Numbered from the stretch's first letter, positions 1 through 8,825 are shown. The stretch: 64,000 nucleotides of DNA from Bacteroides sp. (GCA_019414665.1 DXLO01000001.1:90223-154222); one strand, 5' to 3'. Numbers and translations are program-made. The notes: generated by a model from the sequence alone, not told the origin.

Positions 1-801
1 AGAAATGTTCCCATCCATGCGTATATGAATCTCTATAGCATAATTGTTTCCGATACGCCGCGTGCGTAAATGATGCGGTTCGCTGACTCCACCAAAAGAT
101 AACACAATTCCTTCTATCTCACGTTCCACACTATCCGACAAAGACTTTTCCAGCAATTCATCCAGGCAAGGAACCAGCAGCCTGATGGAAACCCGCATAA
201 TAAAGAAACTGACTGTCACAGCGGCAATAGGATCAAGTACCGCCCAATGAGGACCAAGTAAAATCGCTCCGCCAATACCGACAGCCGTACCAATGGATGA
301 TAATGCATCACTCCTATGATGCCACGCATTCGCCACAACAGCCTGTGAGTGGCATCTTTTCCCCACTCTGACTGTATATTGATAAAGTATTTCCTTCAAC
401 AGAATAGAAATAATGGCAGCAGCCAATGCCAACATTCCCGGTTGACGAAGTTCCCCACCTCGTAGGAAAACCAATATATCTGTTGCTCCATTCCACAATA
501 TTCCAAATCCTACCCCCAATAATGCCATACCAATGAAAGCAGTAGCCAATGTTTCATATTTCCCATGACCATAATCATGGCTCTTGTCCACTGGTTTATT
601 GGATATACGTACAAAAAGAATCACTACTACGTCCGTAATGAAGTCAGATAGAGAATGAACTGCATCTGCCAACATAGCAGCACTATGCCCTGCAATTCCG
701 GCAAGGAATTTAAAAATAACCAGCAAGAAATTAACGAAACTCCCCACTAATGTAACTCTATAAATTTCTTTTTCCCTGATTTTCTTATCAAGTTCAGTCA
801 T
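1..801 (-). CDS. Cation diffusion facilitator (CDF) family transporter, C-terminus cut by window edge
   Basis: I translated this frame from the minus strand; 267 codons are visible and the reading frame is still open at base 1. It is a multi-pass inner-membrane protein of the CDF family, which exports divalent metals such as Zn, Fe or Mn by proton antiport. The family pattern is clear: a first helix ending in HSAAMLADAVHSLSDF, whose two Asp residues are the expected metal ligands, and a second site at WHHRSDALSS. The C-terminal cytoplasmic domain has begun but is incomplete. Start 801 was chosen because a -7 box lies at 822-829; an in-frame ATG at 840 would lie upstream of the predicted transcript start. 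It diverges from rnr. The metal cannot be assigned from sequence alone. Confidence 0.88.
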   Translation of the reverse strand, partial: MTELDKKIREKEIYRVTLVGSFVNFLLVIFKFLAGIAGHSAAMLADAVHSLSDFITDVVVILFVRISNKPVDKSHDYGHGKYETLATAFIGMALLGVGFGILWNGATDILVFLRGGELRQPGMLALAAAIISILLKEILYQYTVRVGKRCHSQAVVANAWHHRSDALSSIGTAVGIGGAILLGPHWAVLDPIAAVTVSFFIMRVSIRLLVPCLDELLEKSLSDSVEREIEGIVLSFGGVSEPHHLRTRRIGNNYAIEIHIRMDGNIS

Positions 802-821
802 AACAATTGTTTTAGAACGGA

Positions 822-850
822 CAAAGATAGCACGTTTCATTTAGATTCAA
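822..850 (-). promoter_or_regulatory. Bacteroides-type promoter of the CDF transporter gene
   Basis: Read on the minus strand, TATCTTTG (822-829) is a perfect TAnnTTTG -7 box, with TTG (848-850) 18 bases upstream as the -33 element. It supports start 801 over the in-frame ATG at 840. Confidence 0.6.
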
Positions 851-931
851 CCAAATTTAATGTATCTATTGAACCGCTATTCCAATTATTTTGTTTACTT
901 TGTAGCACATAATACATAAATATATCCCCTT

Positions 932-3079
932 ATGGCTAAAAAGAAAGAAAAAAAAGCAGGGAAACGCATGAAAAAAAGCGAAATGTCTGAACGACTGATA
1001 AGCTTATTCCACACAAAACCGAACGAAACATTCAGTCTGAAACAATTATCAAGCAGTCTGAACCTTACTACACATCCTCTTAAAATGCTTTGTGCCGACA
1101 TCATTACTGAAATGATTGAGGATGATTTTCTGCAAGAAGTAGAAAAAGGACACTACAAGCTGAACGACCACGGCCTGATTATGACTGGCGTCTTTCAGCG
1201 TAAAAGCAACGGCAAGAACTCCTTCATCCCCGATGATGGTGGAGAAACCATTTTCATAGCCGAACGTAATTCGGCACATGCCATGAATAATGACAAAGTA
1301 AAAATAGCCCTCTTTGCCAAACGTAAGAACCGGAACCCGGAAGGTGAAGTGATAGAGATTCTGGAACGTGCCAACGATACTTTTGTCGGCACACTGAAAG
1401 TAGAGAAATTCTACGCCTTTCTGCTGACCGAGAACCGCACTCTGGCAAATGATATTTTTATCCCGAAAGATAAGCTGAAAGGTGGAAAGAATGGGGACAA
1501 AGCAGTCGTGAAAATTGTAGAATGGCCCGAAGAGGCAAAAAACCCGATAGGACAAGTCATTGATATTTTGGGAAAAGCAGGAGAAAACACAACTGAAATG
1601 CATGCCATTCTGGCCGAATTCGGCTTACCTTACGTATATCCCAAGAATGTAGAAACCGCTGCCGAAAAGATTCCGGCAGAGATTTCCGAGGCGGACTATG
1701 CAGAACGTGAAGATTTCCGCAATGTAACAACTTTCACCATTGACCCTAAAGATGCAAAGGACTTTGATGACGCGCTCTCCATCCGTCTCATCAAACCGGG
1801 ACTATGGGAAGTAGGCGTACACATTGCCGATGTTACTCATTATGTAAAAGAAGGAGGCGTTATCGACAAAGAAGCTGAAAAACGCGCTACTTCCGTTTAT
1901 CTGGTAGACCGTACCATCCCCATGCTGCCCGAACGGCTGTGTAACTTCATCTGTTCCCTCCGCCCCGACGAAGAGAAACTGGCATTCTCCGTCATTTTCA
2001 ATATGAATGAAAAGGGAGAGGTGAAAGACTCGCGCATCGTGCACACCATTATAAAGAGCGACCGCCGTTTCACCTATGAGGAGGCGCAAAAAGTGATTGA
2101 AACGGGTGAAGGCGACTACAAAGAAGAAATTTTGGAACTGAACAAACTGGCACAAATCCTGCGTAAACAAAGATTGGTTGCCGGTGCTATTGACTTTGAC
2201 CGCGTAGAAGTGAAATTTGAGATAGACGAAACCGGCAAACCGCTCAGTGTCTACTTCAAAGAATCCAAAGAGGCCAATAAGTTGATAGAGGAATTTATGT
2301 TGTTGGCAAACCGCACGGTTGCCGAAAAAATCGGTAAAGTACCTAAAAACAAGAAAGCCAAAGTATTCCCTTATCGTATCCACGACCTTCCGGACCCCGA
2401 TAAACTGGAGAACTTGAATTGGTTTATCAATCGCTTCGGATATAAGATACGTACATCGGGTAGCAAAACTGAGATATCCAAATCCATCAATCGTTTACTG
2501 GACGACATAAAGAACAAGAAAGAACAAAATCTGGTGGAAACCGTATCCTTGCGTGCCATGCAAAAGGCCCGTTATTCCACACATAATATTGGCCACTATG
2601 GTCTGGCATTTGACTATTATACTCACTTTACCTCACCTATCCGCCGTTTTCCGGATATGATGGTTCATCGTCTGCTCACCCGCTATCTGGCAGGAGGACG
2701 TACGGTACAGGAAGCGAAATACGAAGAATTGTGTGACCATAGCTCTGAAATGGAACAAATCGCCGCCAATGCGGAACGTGCCTCTGTAAAATACAAACAA
2801 GTAGAGTTTATGGGTGAACGTTTGGGCATGGAGTTCGATGGAGTCATTTCCGGAGTTACCGAATGGGGACTTTATGTGGAACTGAACGAAAACAAGTGCG
2901 AAGGTATGATTCCCATGCGTGACCTTGGTGATGACTATTATGATTTCGATGAAAAGAACTATTGTCTGACGGGACGCCGGCATCACAAAAAATTCAGTTT
3001 GGGAGATCCGGTTACCATTAAAGTGGCACGCGCCAATCTGGAGAAAAAGCAACTTGATTTCGCTTTGGTCGAGAAATAA
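932..3079 (+). CDS. rnr: Ribonuclease R (RNase II/R family 3'-5' exoribonuclease)
   Basis: A 715-residue processive, hydrolytic 3'-5' exoribonuclease for structured RNA, acting in the cytosol. Domains in order: Lys-rich N-terminus and winged-helix-like region (about 1-75), two cold-shock domains (about 80-235), the RNB catalytic domain with TIDPKDAKDFDDAL at residues 269-282 (D271, D277, D279 and D280 are the expected Mg-binding acidic residues), and a C-terminal S1 domain from about residue 636 (GVISGVTEWGLYVEL). Length and domain order fit RNase R rather than RNase II. The gene stands alone; a near-consensus -7 box TTACTTTG lies about 30 bases upstream. It ends at a strong hairpin shared with the small gene on the other strand. 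Nothing is missing from the catalytic core. Confidence 0.95.
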   Translation: MAKKKEKKAGKRMKKSEMSERLISLFHTKPNETFSLKQLSSSLNLTTHPLKMLCADIITEMIEDDFLQEVEKGHYKLNDHGLIMTGVFQRKSNGKNSFIPDDGGETIFIAERNSAHAMNNDKVKIALFAKRKNRNPEGEVIEILERANDTFVGTLKVEKFYAFLLTENRTLANDIFIPKDKLKGGKNGDKAVVKIVEWPEEAKNPIGQVIDILGKAGENTTEMHAILAEFGLPYVYPKNVETAAEKIPAEISEADYAEREDFRNVTTFTIDPKDAKDFDDALSIRLIKPGLWEVGVHIADVTHYVKEGGVIDKEAEKRATSVYLVDRTIPMLPERLCNFICSLRPDEEKLAFSVIFNMNEKGEVKDSRIVHTIIKSDRRFTYEEAQKVIETGEGDYKEEILELNKLAQILRKQRLVAGAIDFDRVEVKFEIDETGKPLSVYFKESKEANKLIEEFMLLANRTVAEKIGKVPKNKKAKVFPYRIHDLPDPDKLENLNWFINRFGYKIRTSGSKTEISKSINRLLDDIKNKKEQNLVETVSLRAMQKARYSTHNIGHYGLAFDYYTHFTSPIRRFPDMMVHRLLTRYLAGGRTVQEAKYEELCDHSSEMEQIAANAERASVKYKQVEFMGERLGMEFDGVISGVTEWGLYVELNENKCEGMIPMRDLGDDYYDFDEKNYCLTGRRHHKKFSLGDPVTIKVARANLEKKQLDFALVEK

Positions 3080-3091
3080 AGATTAACATCC

Positions 3092-3126
3092 TGTTGTAGG
3101 GGCAGACTGGTTCTTCCCCTGCAACA
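3092..3126. terminator. Bidirectional hairpin terminator between rnr and the 42-residue gene
   Basis: TGTTGTAGGGG (3092-3102) pairs with CCCCTGCAACA (3116-3126): 11 pairs, one of them a wobble, with a 13-base loop. It sits between two converging genes, 13 bases after rnr and 16 bases beyond the small minus-strand gene. There is no clean T-run on either side, so the strength is uncertain. Confidence 0.6.
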
Positions 3127-3141
3127 AGACAATAGTTTCAT

Positions 3142-3270
3142 TTACTTCACTCTTCTATTCAACTGATTATTCGCTTTATCCGGCTTCGATTTGCCGATCC
3201 GTTTACCACCAGACTTCTTTTTAGTTTCCTGTTTTGCCTTAAAAGCAAATGGATTTTTCTTATTTACCAT
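3142..3270 (-). CDS. Small, highly basic 42-residue protein, function unknown
   Basis: The frame starts MVNKKNPFAFKAKQ and ends NNQLNRRVK, with a run of Lys, Gly and Arg between (KKKSGGKRIGKSKPDK). About a third of the residues are Lys or Arg and there is no hydrophobic segment, so it is cytosolic and probably binds RNA or DNA; that role is inferred from composition only. Evidence that it is real: a perfect -7 box TATTTTTG (minus strand, 3290-3297) 19 bases upstream of the ATG, and a hairpin after the stop. It is too short for most gene finders. I do not recognise a named family. Confidence 0.6.
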   Translation of the reverse strand: MVNKKNPFAFKAKQETKKKSGGKRIGKSKPDKANNQLNRRVK

Positions 3271-3327
3271 AAATATTCCCTTTTTTCTGCAAAAATAAAG
3301 GATTAACATCAATATTCATTCTATTTA

Positions 3328-3358
3328 TTGGCAATAATATAGAATTTACTTACTTTTG
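3328..3358 (+). promoter_or_regulatory. Promoter of the serine acetyltransferase gene
   Basis: TACTTTTG (3351-3358) is a perfect -7 box; TTG at 3328-3330 lies 20 bases upstream as the -33 element. The start codon is 21 bases downstream. Confidence 0.6.
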
Positions 3359-3379
3359 TCCTTCTAAAGCATTCAGTTC

Positions 3380-4288
3380 ATGACTACATTCAATTACACG
3401 AACATATTAACGCAGGCAGTAGATGAATTATCTGAAAGCCAGTCCTATAAAGGATTATTCCACCAACACAAAGATGGAGATCCTTTACCATCTGCCAAAT
3501 CCCTATACAAGATAGTAGAATTGGCACGCGCCATTATCTTCCCCGGCTACTTTGGTAATTCCACCGTTAACAGCCATACCATCAACTACCATATCGGTGT
3601 AAATGTAGAAACCCTGTTCGGCCTGCTGACCGAACAAATTCTGGCAGGACTTTGCTTCGGACAGGAAAACAGTAAAAATGCAACCGATGACAATGAACCG
3701 TGCAGAGAAACAGCCTCTTTGCTGGCAGCTCGTTTCATCAGTAAACTGCCCGAACTCCGCCGCATTCTGGCTACCGATGTAGAAGCCGCATATTATGGTG
3801 ATCCCGCCGCCACATGCTTTGGTGAAATCATCAGTTGCTATCCGGCTATCCGCGCTATCAGCAATTACCGCATCGCACATGAGCTGTTAATACTGGGTGT
3901 ACCTTTAATCCCCCGCTTCATTACAGAAATGGCACATTCGGAAACCGGTATCGATATTCATCCGGGGGCACAAATAGGACACCATTTCACTATCGACCAC
4001 GGTACAGGTGTAGTAATCGGAGCGACCAGCATCATCGGAAATAATGTGAAACTCTATCAAGGGGTAACATTAGGAGCTAAAAGCTTTCCGCTAGACAATA
4101 ATGGAAATCCCATTAAAGGCATTCCACGCCATCCTATTTTAGAAGACGATGTCATTGTATATTCCAATGCAACCATTTTAGGGCGTGTTACTATTGGCAA
4201 GGGTGCTACCGTAGGAGGTAATATTTGGGTAACAGAAAATGTACCTGCCGGATCACGTATCGTACAGCGAAAAAACAAAGACGAATAA
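3380..4288 (+). CDS. cysE: Serine O-acetyltransferase (CysE/EpsC type)
   Basis: A 302-residue cytosolic enzyme that acetylates L-serine with acetyl-CoA, the first step of cysteine synthesis. The N-terminal half is the helical serine-acetyltransferase domain. The C-terminal half is a left-handed beta helix of hexapeptide repeats starting near IDIHPGAQIG and running through HHFTIDHGTGVVIGAT, the characteristic active-site and acetyl-CoA segment with its conserved His-Asp and GTGVVIG. The N-terminus is longer than in E. coli CysE and resembles the EpsC form used by many Bacteroidetes. It has its own promoter and no linked cysK. Feedback inhibition by cysteine is usual for the family but cannot be read here. 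Confidence 0.92.
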   Translation: MTTFNYTNILTQAVDELSESQSYKGLFHQHKDGDPLPSAKSLYKIVELARAIIFPGYFGNSTVNSHTINYHIGVNVETLFGLLTEQILAGLCFGQENSKNATDDNEPCRETASLLAARFISKLPELRRILATDVEAAYYGDPAATCFGEIISCYPAIRAISNYRIAHELLILGVPLIPRFITEMAHSETGIDIHPGAQIGHHFTIDHGTGVVIGATSIIGNNVKLYQGVTLGAKSFPLDNNGNPIKGIPRHPILEDDVIVYSNATILGRVTIGKGATVGGNIWVTENVPAGSRIVQRKNKDE

Positions 4289-4422
4289 AACCCCTTTGCC
4301 ATCATAGAAATGCTGACATCACAAAATGGTCTAAAAAGTAGTATGGCAGCAAACTTTTTAATAAAACAGTAACTTCCTGTACACCTTCTTGTAACAGATA
4401 AACAAGATATTTGCAGTACGAT

Positions 4423-4434
4423 AAAAAAGGAGGT
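4423..4434 (+). promoter_or_regulatory. Unusually strong Shine-Dalgarno sequence
   Basis: AAAAAAGGAGGT ends four bases before the ATG at 4439. A near-perfect anti-SD match is uncommon in Bacteroidetes, whose mRNAs mostly initiate without one; the other genes in this window lack it. Confidence 0.6.
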
Positions 4435-4438
4435 ATAT

Positions 4439-4630
4439 ATGGAACTTAAAAGCAATGAATATCAGATAGAATGTACACCCTACGGGGAATATTACGCCTT
4501 TTTAACAGACTACCACCAATGCTGCACTTACGGTGAAACTGCCGAAGAAGCATTGGAAACCCTGTCAGATATCGCCGATGAGTTTTTCTGCGAAATAAAC
4601 GAAGTCTATCTGGCAGAAGAATTCGCATAA
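4439..4630 (+). CDS. 63-residue HicB-like small protein
   Basis: The sequence is acidic and has the outline of the HicB antitoxin fold: a strand (NEYQIECTPYGEYYAFLTD), then CTYGETAEEALETLSD, closely resembling the GC.S.GDT.EEAL signature of HicB, then a helix. It lacks the C-terminal DNA-binding domain and has no adjacent HicA toxin, so it is best called a stand-alone HicB-like protein of unknown role. It is preceded by a strong Shine-Dalgarno sequence and followed by a hairpin (4669-4701), which marks it as a single-gene transcript. The fold assignment rests on motif resemblance only. Confidence 0.7.
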   Translation: MELKSNEYQIECTPYGEYYAFLTDYHQCCTYGETAEEALETLSDIADEFFCEINEVYLAEEFA

Positions 4631-4668
4631 AAGTCACTCAACCTATTAATCATAGAATTTCTCTTACA

Positions 4669-4701
4669 GAAACCATACCTGTGTGATACAGATATGGTTT
4701 C
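4669..4701. terminator. Hairpin terminator between two converging small genes
   Basis: GAAACCATA (4669-4677) pairs with TATGGTTTC (4693-4701), extended by CTGT/ACAG inside, followed by ATTTTG on the plus strand. It lies after the 63-residue gene and just beyond the converging 40-residue gene, so it could serve both. Confidence 0.6.
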
Positions 4702-4709
4702 ATTTTGTC

Positions 4710-4832
4710 CTAAGCATGCCCCATACGGTAGAGACTGTACCCCAAATAAACCAAATACAAACAAGAGACCAGTATCATTAAAGCACAAACCACATATCCC
4801 TTACGTTTCTCATCCGTCAATTCCATTTTCAT
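4710..4832 (-). CDS. 40-residue single-pass membrane protein, function unknown
   Basis: The frame starts MKMELTDEKRKGY, followed by one hydrophobic segment (VVCALMILVSCLYLVYLGY, about residues 14-32) and a short tail ending RMGHA. Charged N-terminus, single helix and short C-terminus are typical of inner-membrane microproteins. Start 4832 or 4826 (second Met). The near-consensus box CATTTTTG lies upstream on the minus strand, and a hairpin follows the stop. I recognise no family, and the call rests on architecture plus flanking signals. Confidence 0.45.
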   Translation of the reverse strand: MKMELTDEKRKGYVVCALMILVSCLYLVYLGYSLYRMGHA

Positions 4833-5075
4833 TCTGATTTCTATTTAAGTTTCTTGATTCAGCAAAAATGGCAAATTCCTGTGTAGAATTTATTTCTATA
4901 GGATAACAAATACATTGCCGGATACATATTTTGTCAATTTATTCCACAGATATACCCAATTCCGTTTTCAAAGAATTTTTATAATCAAAGGTAAATAAAG
5001 ACCCCGGCAAGGAGCGTGGACGCCCCGATTTCATCCTCTTTTTTGCTTCATCAAACAGATTAATTCTCTAAATAA
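4833..5075. other. Intergenic region without recognisable gene
   Basis: AT-rich stretch between the divergent 40-residue gene and the rlmL-type gene. I see no convincing reading frame or RNA structure. The only notable element is the promoter at its right end. Confidence 0.5.
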
Positions 5076-5106
5076 TTGATTAGCAAACAGAAAATCATTA
5101 AATTTG
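5076..5106 (+). promoter_or_regulatory. Promoter of the rlmL-to-mnmD run
   Basis: TAAATTTG (5099-5106) is a perfect -7 box, with TTG (5076-5078) 20 bases upstream. It is the only clear promoter I see before the six closely spaced plus-strand genes ending at 12179. Confidence 0.6.
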
Positions 5107-5141
5107 TCCCATCAATTGAAATTACGTAATTATCATTTAAG

Positions 5142-6590
5142 ATGAAGGAAGAATTCGAGCTAATCGCCAAGACTTTCCAGGGACTGGAAGAAGTACTGGC
5201 AAAAGAACTCACCGAGCTGGGAGCCAGCAATATAGAAGTAGGAAGACGCATGGTAGCCTTTACGGGCGATAAAGAAATGATGTATAGGGCAAACTTCTGC
5301 CTGCGTACTGCCATCCGCATCCTGAAACCCATCAAACATTTTGAGGCGAAGAATGCCGATGAAGTTTACGAAGCTATCAAGGCCATTGCGTGGGAAGACT
5401 TCTTGGATAAAGATAAAAGTTTTGCCGTAGACGCTGTGGTTTTCTCGAACGAGTTCCGTCACTCCAAGTTCGTAGCCTACAAAGTAAAAGACGCCATTGT
5501 GGACTATTTCCGTGAAAAGACAGGAGAGCGCCCCTCGGTACGCATCAACCATCCCGACGTGGCACTGAACATCCATATAGCCGAAAATAAATGCACTCTG
5601 TCACTGGATAGTTCGGGCGAGTCACTCCACCGCCGGGGTTATCGCCAGGAAGCTGTAGAAGCTCCTTTGAATGAGGTACTGGCAGCCGGTATGATCCTGA
5701 TGACCGGATGGAAAGGCGAATGTGATTTGATAGACCCGATGTGCGGTTCAGGAACAATACCTATCGAAGCCGCCCTGATAGCACGTAACATCGCTCCCGG
5801 CGTATTCCGTAAGGAGTTCGCTTTTGAAAAGTGGAACGATTTTGATCAGGAACTATTTGACCGCATCTACAATGACGACTCACAGGAACGTGAGTTCACA
5901 CATAAGATTTTTGGATATGACAATAATCCGAAAGCAAATGAAATTGCCACTCACAATGTGAAAGCAGCCGGACTGAGCAAGGAGATTATCTTAAAAATCC
6001 AACCGTTCCAGCAATTTGAGCAACCCAAAGAAAAAAGCATCATCATCACCAACCCTCCTTATGGAGAACGTATCTCAACCAATGATTTGCTGGGCCTGTA
6101 TCAAATGATAGGCGAACGTCTGAAACACTCTTTCACCGGCAATGATGCATGGGTACTAAGTTACCGTGAAGAATGTTTCGACCAGATTGGTTTAAAGCCT
6201 TCTATAAAAATCCCCCTGTTCAACGGTTCGTTGGAATGTGAATTCCGCAAATACCAATTATTCAACGGCAAATTCAAAGAATTCCGTAGTGAGAACGCCG
6301 ATCGGGAATTCAAGCCCCGCCGGGAAGAAATCCGCCCGCGCCGTAACACGGAAAAGGTAGAATATGGAGAACGCAGAGAACGTCGTAGTTTTGACAACAG
6401 ACGTGAAGAACACGGAGAGTACAAAGGAGGAGAGCGCAGAGAAAGACGCTCTTTTGATGACAAACGTGAGGGACGTGGCGATTTCAAAAGAGGAGAACAC
6501 CGCAACTTTGGTGACAGACGTGAAGGCCGCGACAATTTCAAAAGCAGTCCCCGTAAATTTGACGACAATAAGGAAAAGACAGAAGAATAA
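5142..6590 (+). CDS. rlmL: THUMP-domain 23S rRNA guanine-N2 methyltransferase (RlmL-type) with Arg-rich tail
   Basis: A 482-residue SAM-dependent RNA methyltransferase corresponding to the N-terminal (m2G2445-forming) half of E. coli RlmL. Visible parts: ferredoxin-like and THUMP region (about 1-155) for RNA binding, Rossmann methyltransferase fold with DPMCGSGTIPIEAA (D198 onward) as SAM-binding motif I, and catalytic motif IV TNPPYGERI with N304-P305-P306-Y307. After the fold, about residues 380-482 form a low-complexity tail of repeated Arg/Asp/Glu/Gly units around RRSFDD and RREGRDNFK, which is probably disordered and binds RNA (inference). There is no fused RlmK domain. First gene of the run; the next gene starts 7 bases after the stop. 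The exact target base is inferred from the family. Confidence 0.88.
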   Translation: MKEEFELIAKTFQGLEEVLAKELTELGASNIEVGRRMVAFTGDKEMMYRANFCLRTAIRILKPIKHFEAKNADEVYEAIKAIAWEDFLDKDKSFAVDAVVFSNEFRHSKFVAYKVKDAIVDYFREKTGERPSVRINHPDVALNIHIAENKCTLSLDSSGESLHRRGYRQEAVEAPLNEVLAAGMILMTGWKGECDLIDPMCGSGTIPIEAALIARNIAPGVFRKEFAFEKWNDFDQELFDRIYNDDSQEREFTHKIFGYDNNPKANEIATHNVKAAGLSKEIILKIQPFQQFEQPKEKSIIITNPPYGERISTNDLLGLYQMIGERLKHSFTGNDAWVLSYREECFDQIGLKPSIKIPLFNGSLECEFRKYQLFNGKFKEFRSENADREFKPRREEIRPRRNTEKVEYGERRERRSFDNRREEHGEYKGGERRERRSFDDKREGRGDFKRGEHRNFGDRREGRDNFKSSPRKFDDNKEKTEE

Positions 6591-6596
6591 ACAGTT

Positions 6597-8810
6597 ATGA
6601 GAAAATTAATCAATCTGATTGCCTTATTAATCATGGCTTCATCTGTAACATGGGCACAAGACAAGAAAAGTTTCACACTGGAAGACTTGATGCCGGGAGG
6701 AAACAATTATTATAACCTGCTTCCACAAAATCTGTATGGTTTGCAATGGTGGGGAGATGTATGCATCAACGCCGACATAGAAGAGGTAAAAACCATCCAG
6801 CCGGCAAATGGGAAGGAAAACGTACTTATCACTTTGCAGGAAGTGAATGAACTGTTGGCAAACAAGGAATTAGGGAAAATCAACCACTTCAGGAATGCAT
6901 CTTTCCCATATGCTGAAAAGATGATGCTGGTAAATACCACATCCAATAAAGTGCTGATCGATTTAACTAAAAAGGAAATAATATGGAGTCAGCCTCTCTC
7001 TCCTAAAGCCGCCAACCAGGACTGGAACAAGGAAAGCCGTTCATTGGCTTATACCCTTGACAACAATCTGTTTGTAACGACTGCCGACGGGAAAACGCAA
7101 CAAGTCACCGACGAACCGAAAGGCATCGTATGCGGACAAAGTGTACACCGTCAGGAATTTGGTATCTCGAAAGGTACTTTCTGGAGTCCGAAAGGAAATC
7201 TGCTTGCTTTCTACCGCATGGACGAAAGCATGGTAACCGATTATCCACAAGTAAATACCTCCACCCGCATAGCGACACTGGAGCCGGACAAGTATCCGAT
7301 GGCAGGAATGACCAGCCACAAAGTGACTGTCGGCATCTACAATCCGGCGACCCAAAAAACAGTTTATCTGAAAGCCGGCGACCCTACCGACCGTTATTTT
7401 ACCAATATCAGCTGGAGTCCTGACGAAAAAAGCGTTTATGTCATTGAACTGAACCGTGACCAGAACCATGCCCTGCTATGCTGCTATGACGCGGAAACAG
7501 GAGAGCCACTGAAAAGCAATCCCCTTTACGAAGAGAAGCATACTAAATATGTAGAGCCCCAACATCCCATCGTCTTTCTGCCATGGGACCACACGAAGTT
7601 CATCTATCAGAGCCAGCGCGACGGCTACAACCATCTTTACCTGATGGACACCAAGACTTCCGTATATCCGGAATCACATGGAGCCGCGGCCGGAGGTTCT
7701 TACCGGGAAAGCTACAAGACCAGACAGCTTACCCAAGGCAACTGGGTAGTACAAAACATCCTCGGATTCAATGAAAAGACCAAGGAAGTCATCATCATGA
7801 GCACAGAGGTTTCCCCTTTGCAGAGCAACGCATACGCTGTGAATGTAAAGACAGGCAAACGCCGCCTCATCGGCAATAAAGACGGTATGCATCATGTACA
7901 ACTGTCCGGTAGCGGCAACTATGTGATAGACAATTATACTTCTTTCACCATTCCCCGGAATATCGAGATCGTTCCCACTTCCGGAAAGGGAAAGACTATC
8001 AGCCTGTTGACCGCCACCAATCCGTTGGAAGCATACAATATGCCCGAAATCACTGTCGGTACCCTCAAGGCAGCCGACGGCAAGACCGACTTATACTACC
8101 GCCTGATAAAGCCGGTGAATTTTGACCCCAACAAAAAATACCCGGCCGTAGTCTACGTGTATGGCGGACCACATGCCCAACTAATCCACAACAACCGCAA
8201 CTATGACGCCCGCGGATGGGATATTTACATGGCACAACTGGGTTACGTCATGCTGACCGTTGACAACCGGGGCAGTGACAACCGGGGACTGGAATTTGAG
8301 AACTGTACGTTCCGCCAATTGGGAACCGAAGAGATGAAAGACCAGGTAAAAGGAGTGGATTTCTTAAAATCATTGGGTTATGTGGACAATAACCGCATTG
8401 GCGTACATGGTTGGAGCTTCGGTGGTTTCATGACCACCAACTTGATGCTGACTTACCCCGAACTATTCAAAGTAGGAGTAGCCGGCGGTCCTGTCATCGA
8501 CTGGGCTTACTACGAAGTAATGTACGGCGAACGCTACATGGATACTCCGCAAACCAACCCCGAAGGCTACAAGAACGCCAACCTGAAGCTGAGAGCCGGA
8601 AACCTGAAAGGACGCTTGGAAGTGATCATTGGCGCCAATGACCCCACTTGTGTTCCCCAGCACAGCATCAGTTTCCTCCGTGCCTGCATTGATGCCGGAA
8701 CCCAACCCGATTTCTTTATGTATCCGGGCGACGGTCATAATATGTTCGGACGCGACCGTGTGCACTTGTATGAACGCATTACACGCTATTTTGAAGACCA
8801 CTTAAAATAA
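6597..8810 (+). CDS. Dipeptidyl-peptidase IV-like S9 serine peptidase
   Basis: A 737-residue exported peptidase. The N-terminus MRKLINLIALLIMASSVTWAQ is a cleavable signal peptide, so it acts in the periplasm or at the surface. A beta-propeller domain (about 40-480) restricts access to the C-terminal alpha/beta-hydrolase domain. The triad is visible: S607 in GWSFGG, D682 in GANDP and H714 in GDGHN. DPP IV enzymes remove X-Pro or X-Ala dipeptides from peptide N-termini; the paired Glu residues that hold the substrate amino group were not assigned. It lies between an rRNA methyltransferase and purD with gaps of only 6 and 15 bases, so it is probably co-transcribed without functional link. A second, divergent S9 peptidase is at 46099-48342. 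Confidence 0.92.
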   Translation: MRKLINLIALLIMASSVTWAQDKKSFTLEDLMPGGNNYYNLLPQNLYGLQWWGDVCINADIEEVKTIQPANGKENVLITLQEVNELLANKELGKINHFRNASFPYAEKMMLVNTTSNKVLIDLTKKEIIWSQPLSPKAANQDWNKESRSLAYTLDNNLFVTTADGKTQQVTDEPKGIVCGQSVHRQEFGISKGTFWSPKGNLLAFYRMDESMVTDYPQVNTSTRIATLEPDKYPMAGMTSHKVTVGIYNPATQKTVYLKAGDPTDRYFTNISWSPDEKSVYVIELNRDQNHALLCCYDAETGEPLKSNPLYEEKHTKYVEPQHPIVFLPWDHTKFIYQSQRDGYNHLYLMDTKTSVYPESHGAAAGGSYRESYKTRQLTQGNWVVQNILGFNEKTKEVIIMSTEVSPLQSNAYAVNVKTGKRRLIGNKDGMHHVQLSGSGNYVIDNYTSFTIPRNIEIVPTSGKGKTISLLTATNPLEAYNMPEITVGTLKAADGKTDLYYRLIKPVNFDPNKKYPAVVYVYGGPHAQLIHNNRNYDARGWDIYMAQLGYVMLTVDNRGSDNRGLEFENCTFRQLGTEEMKDQVKGVDFLKSLGYVDNNRIGVHGWSFGGFMTTNLMLTYPELFKVGVAGGPVIDWAYYEVMYGERYMDTPQTNPEGYKNANLKLRAGNLKGRLEVIIGANDPTCVPQHSISFLRACIDAGTQPDFFMYPGDGHNMFGRDRVHLYERITRYFEDHLK

Positions 8811-8825
8811 ACAAAAGATAAGATT

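Noticed and set aside
4439..4832. Toxin-antitoxin pair formed by the 63- and 40-residue genes
   Set aside because: The genes converge rather than form an operon, and the 40-residue membrane protein has no toxin-family motif; the resemblance of the first to HicB alone is not enough.
6597..8810. Functional link between DPP-IV-like peptidase and neighbours rlmL and purD
   Set aside because: Close spacing suggests co-transcription, but the genes belong to unrelated processes and no shared pathway is apparent.
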